Shown here piece by piece: positions 32,703 to 35,490 of a DNA stretch of 35,490 nt. The position numbers and the translations under genes are program-made. The notes below the pieces were generated by a model. That model was not told where the DNA came from, ran no database searches, and saw only the letters and a list, made by a program, of their open reading frames with translations. This stretch comes from GCA-003244245 sp032230565 (GTDB taxonomy: Bacteria > Actinomycetota > Actinomycetes > Mycobacteriales > Pseudonocardiaceae). The stretch spans positions 1 through 35,490 of the forward strand of contig JAVXWL010000208.1 in assembly GCA_032230565.1 (NCBI GenBank). The letters are read 5' to 3'. The first letter of the stretch is position 1, and the number at the start of each line of letters is the position of its first letter.

Positions 32703-33767
32703 ATGCGGTGGGACAACCTGATGCTCTCGGACGACTCTGCGCCGGACGCGCTGTTCGGAGTGGATGACGTCATCAGGCGTACCCTTGACACCCCGGAGTT
32801 CCGCGGGATGACCTTTTACGAGGTGCGGGCCCAGTCGATCCTCAATAAGGTACCTGGCCAATCCCGAATGCCGTTTGAGTGGACCGTCAACCCATACCGG
32901 GGTTGCAGCCATGCTTGTGTTTATTGCTTCGCTCGGCGGACTCATGAGTATCTCGATCTCGACGCTGGGATCGACTTCAACTCGAAGATCGTGGTGAAAG
33001 TCAACGCGCCAGAGCTGCTGCGTAGGCAGCTCACCTCCCCGCGGTGGGCGGGGAACCATATCGCGATGGGCACCAACGTTGATCCCTACCAGCGGGTCGA
33101 GGGACGTTACCGGCTGATGCCCGGCATCCTCGAGGCTCTCCGCGATGCACGGAATCCGTTCTCGATCCTCACCAAGGGCACCTTGGTGTTGCGCGACCTG
33201 CATCTGCTCCGCGAAGCCGCGAAGGTCACTGACGTCGCGGTCAACGTCTCAGTGGGATTCGTTGACCGGGCGCTGTGGCGGCGCGTCGAGCCCGGCACGC
33301 CCGCTCCACATGCCCGGCTCAGCGTGTGTCGCACGCTCACCGATGCGGGCATCGGATGCGGTGTGCTGATGGCACCTGTACTCCCGTACCTCACCGACTC
33401 GGTCAGTCAGCTCGAGGCGACCGTGTGCGCGATCGCGGAAGCCGGCGCCCGCAGCATCACCCCACTCGTGCTCCACCTACGCCCCGGCGCGCGGGAGTGG
33501 TACCTCGGCTGGCTGGAGCGTGAGCACCCGGAGCTGGTGTCGCGCTACCGAGAGCTTTACGGCGCAGGCGCATATGCACCCAAGACATATCGGCAGAGCA
33601 TCGCCGCCCGGGTACACGCGCTGGCTCGGCGCTACGGCGTCGGAGCCGTGGTGCCGGCCGAGGCCCGCAGACCCCCCGTCCAACGCACAGTGGTGCAGGC
33701 GCGGCCCACGGTGGCCAGCACGCCCACCACGACGAATACGCAGGCGGAGCAGCTCAGGCTGCTATGA
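32703..33767 (+). CDS. Radical SAM protein, Rv2578c / SplB-like family
   Basis: The 354-residue protein has the radical SAM cluster C68-SHA-C72-VY-C75 in NPYRGCSHACVYCFAR. It is followed by THEYLDLDAGIDFNSKIVVK, GTNVDPYQRVEGRYRLMPG, LTKGTLVLRDL and MAPVLPYLTDS. These blocks match the actinobacterial Rv2578c family, related to spore photoproduct lyase-like proteins. The reaction is unknown. The SOS box at its promoter argues for a DNA-damage role. ATG at 32703 is directly behind the -10 box; the longer frame to 32619 would span the operator. The last 30 residues are Thr/Pro-rich and probably disordered. aspS follows after about 90 bases. Confidence 0.92.
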   Translation: MRWDNLMLSDDSAPDALFGVDDVIRRTLDTPEFRGMTFYEVRAQSILNKVPGQSRMPFEWTVNPYRGCSHACVYCFARRTHEYLDLDAGIDFNSKIVVKVNAPELLRRQLTSPRWAGNHIAMGTNVDPYQRVEGRYRLMPGILEALRDARNPFSILTKGTLVLRDLHLLREAAKVTDVAVNVSVGFVDRALWRRVEPGTPAPHARLSVCRTLTDAGIGCGVLMAPVLPYLTDSVSQLEATVCAIAEAGARSITPLVLHLRPGAREWYLGWLEREHPELVSRYRELYGAGAYAPKTYRQSIAARVHALARRYGVGAVVPAEARRPPVQRTVVQARPTVASTPTTTNTQAEQLRLL

Positions 33768-33857
33768 CCAGGGGACGCCGACGGCGGCAGCGCTCTTGGC
33801 GCGGCTAGCCTCTGCAGGGTCCGGTTTGCCGTTGGAGAGATCGAGGAGCGACTTCCC

Positions 33858-35490
33858 GTGATGCGCACCCACCCTGCCGGCACGCTGCGCGCCGAGCATG
33901 CAGGGAACACCGTCACCCTCGCCGGGTGGGTTGCCCGGCGCCGCGACCACGGGGGTGTGATCTTCATCGACCTGCGAGACGCCTCCGGTGTGACCCAGGT
34001 GGTCTTCCGGGAGGGCGACATGGCTCAGCGGGCGCACCGGCTACGCGCCGAGTTCTGCCTGCAGGTCACTGGCACCGTGGCGATCCGTCCCGAGGGCAAC
34101 GCGAACGCCGACATACCCACTGGAAGCATCGAGGTCACCGCCGAAGAGCTGACGGTGCTCAGCGAGTCAGCACCGCTGCCGTTTCCACTCGATGAGCACC
34201 TTGAGGTCGGCGAAGAAATCCGGCTGCGGCACCGTTACCTCGATCTGCGCCGGCCCAGCCCCGCTGCCGCGATGCGACTGCGTAGTGAGGCCAACCGGAT
34301 CGCCCGCACGGTGCTGCATGAGGAACGGTTCATCGAGATCGAGACCCCGACCCTGACTCGGTCCACCCCGGAAGGGGCCCGGGACTTCCTGGTGCCAGCG
34401 CGGCTACAGCCAGGCTGCTGGTATGCGCTGCCGCAGTCACCGCAGTTGTTCAAGCAGCTACTCATGGTCGCCGGCATGGAGCGGTACTACCAGATAGCGC
34501 GCTGCTACCGGGATGAGGACTTCCGCGCCGACCGCCAGCCCGAGTTCACCCAGCTCGACATCGAGATGAGCTTCGTCGAGCAGGATGACGTGATCGCGCT
34601 TGGCGAGAAAGTGATCGCCGCCTTGTGGGCGGGGCTGGCGGGCCAGCACATCGAGCTGCCGATCAGCCGCCTGAGCTACGCCGATGCGATGGCGCGCTAC
34701 GGCACCGACAAACCAGATCTCCGCCTCGGGCTTGAGCTTACTGAGCTGACCAGCTATTTCGTCGACACTCCGTTCCGGGTGTTCCAGGCGCCGTACGTGG
34801 GAGCGGTGGTCATGCCTGGCGGAGCGACTCAGCCGCGGCGGCAGCTGGACGCGTGGCAGGAGTGGGCCAAGCAGCGCGGTGCCAGGGGACTGGCCTATGT
34901 ACTGATCAGCGCGGACGGGGAGCTGTCCGGGCCGGTGGCCCGCAACCTCGCCGAGCACGAGCGTGACGGCTTGGCCAAGGCCGTAGGCGCCAACCCCGGC
35001 GACTGTGTGTTTTTTGCCGCCGGTGACGCACGTGATGCGCGTGCCCTGCTGGGTGCCGCCCGGGTGGAGATTGGTCGGCGCTGTGGTCTGATCGACGAGT
35101 CAGCCTGGTCCTTCGTGTGGGTCGTCGATGCACCCATGTTCGAACCCGTCGAGGGCAGTGGCGATGTGGCAATGGGGCACAGCAGCTGGACAGCGGTTCA
35201 TCACCCGTTCACCGCGCCCACGCCGGAGTGGAGTGGCCGTTTCGAGCAGGACCCAGGCGCCGCCCTGGCCTACGCCTACGACATTGTCTGCAACGGCAAC
35301 GAGATTGGCGGGGGCTCGATCCGTATCCATCAGGCTGACGTACAACAACGAGTTTTCCGGGTGCTCGGGATCGCCGCCGATGAGGCCCGGGACAAGTTCG
35401 GGTTCCTACTCGAGGCTTTTCGTTACGGCCCGCCGCCGCACGGGGGTATTGCCTTCGGTTGGGACCGGATCTGCATGCTGCTCGCCGGTG
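33858..35490 (+). CDS. aspS: Aspartyl-tRNA synthetase, cut by right window edge
   Basis: 544 codons are visible with no stop before the edge; the full enzyme is about 590 residues. Domains: an N-terminal OB-fold anticodon-binding domain (VTLAGWVARRRDHGGVIFID), motif 1 region RHRYLDLRRPSPAAAMRLRS, and motif 2 RCYRDEDFRADRQPEFTQLD. The GAD-like bacterial insertion lies between about 290 and 415, with HHPFTAPTPE after it, and motif 3 is GGIAFGWDRICML at the end. GTG at 33858 and ATG at 33861 are both possible starts behind GAGGAG. The His in RRRDHGG is typical of bacterial AspRS; whether it also charges tRNA-Asn cannot be judged here. Only about 45 C-terminal residues are missing. Confidence 0.96.
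   Translation, partial: MMRTHPAGTLRAEHAGNTVTLAGWVARRRDHGGVIFIDLRDASGVTQVVFREGDMAQRAHRLRAEFCLQVTGTVAIRPEGNANADIPTGSIEVTAEELTVLSESAPLPFPLDEHLEVGEEIRLRHRYLDLRRPSPAAAMRLRSEANRIARTVLHEERFIEIETPTLTRSTPEGARDFLVPARLQPGCWYALPQSPQLFKQLLMVAGMERYYQIARCYRDEDFRADRQPEFTQLDIEMSFVEQDDVIALGEKVIAALWAGLAGQHIELPISRLSYADAMARYGTDKPDLRLGLELTELTSYFVDTPFRVFQAPYVGAVVMPGGATQPRRQLDAWQEWAKQRGARGLAYVLISADGELSGPVARNLAEHERDGLAKAVGANPGDCVFFAAGDARDARALLGAARVEIGRRCGLIDESAWSFVWVVDAPMFEPVEGSGDVAMGHSSWTAVHHPFTAPTPEWSGRFEQDPGAALAYAYDIVCNGNEIGGGSIRIHQADVQQRVFRVLGIAADEARDKFGFLLEAFRYGPPPHGGIAFGWDRICMLLAG

Overview
The window is high-GC actinobacterial chromosome. GTG and TTG starts are common, four-base GTGA stop/start overlaps join operon genes, and several promoters are of the leaderless TANNNT type. 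A phosphatidylinositol-mannoside pathway is present (pgsA-type synthase, PatA-like acyltransferase, PimA-like mannosyltransferase). Gene order from about 6 kb to the right edge closely follows the thrS-to-aspS segment of Mycobacterium tuberculosis (Rv2614c to Rv2572c), inverted. Together with the family types this suggests Mycobacteriales/Pseudonocardiales, but the genus cannot be fixed from the sequence alone.

Positions 1 to about 5 kb form a gene-poor accessory region. It holds the first 101 residues of a cytochrome P450 running off the left edge, a small conserved gene broken by a one-base deletion, a 34-bp copy of a tRNA-Val 3' end (a likely attachment-site scar), two small peptide genes, an IS110-type transposase remnant, and a one-TM protein gene broken by a 23-bp tandem duplication. 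It also holds an intact gene on the minus strand for a 150-residue protein made of nine 14/16-residue repeats. A near-perfect LexA (SOS) operator and a -10 box sit directly in front of that repeat gene. This is the most novel-looking item in the window.

From 5 kb on the genes are core. Region by region: a Pro/Ala-rich membrane-anchored protein; thrS, HIT phosphorylase, PIP synthase, acyltransferase, PimA and a LemA-like protein; a convergent EF-G-like gene interrupted by an in-frame TAA; pdxS, a PHP metallohydrolase and pdxT; yebC and ruvCAB behind an SOS box; a convergent VIT/CCC1-like membrane protein; yajC, secD and secF; an atypical membrane protein kinase; apt and relA; a convergent membrane-anchored cyclophilin; an MBL-fold hydrolase; a convergent YibE/F-like membrane protein; a radical SAM protein of the Rv2578c type behind another SOS box; and the start of aspS, cut by the right edge.

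Functional themes are PI/PIM lipid synthesis, vitamin B6 synthesis (PdxS with PdxT), Holliday-junction processing under LexA control, Sec export accessory subunits, and purine salvage with (p)ppGpp metabolism. Three separate SOS boxes (repeat protein, ruvC, radical SAM) point to a local concentration of DNA-damage-regulated genes. Three genes with single clean disabling lesions (1-bp deletion, 23-bp duplication, nonsense codon) indicate either recent gene decay or assembly errors.
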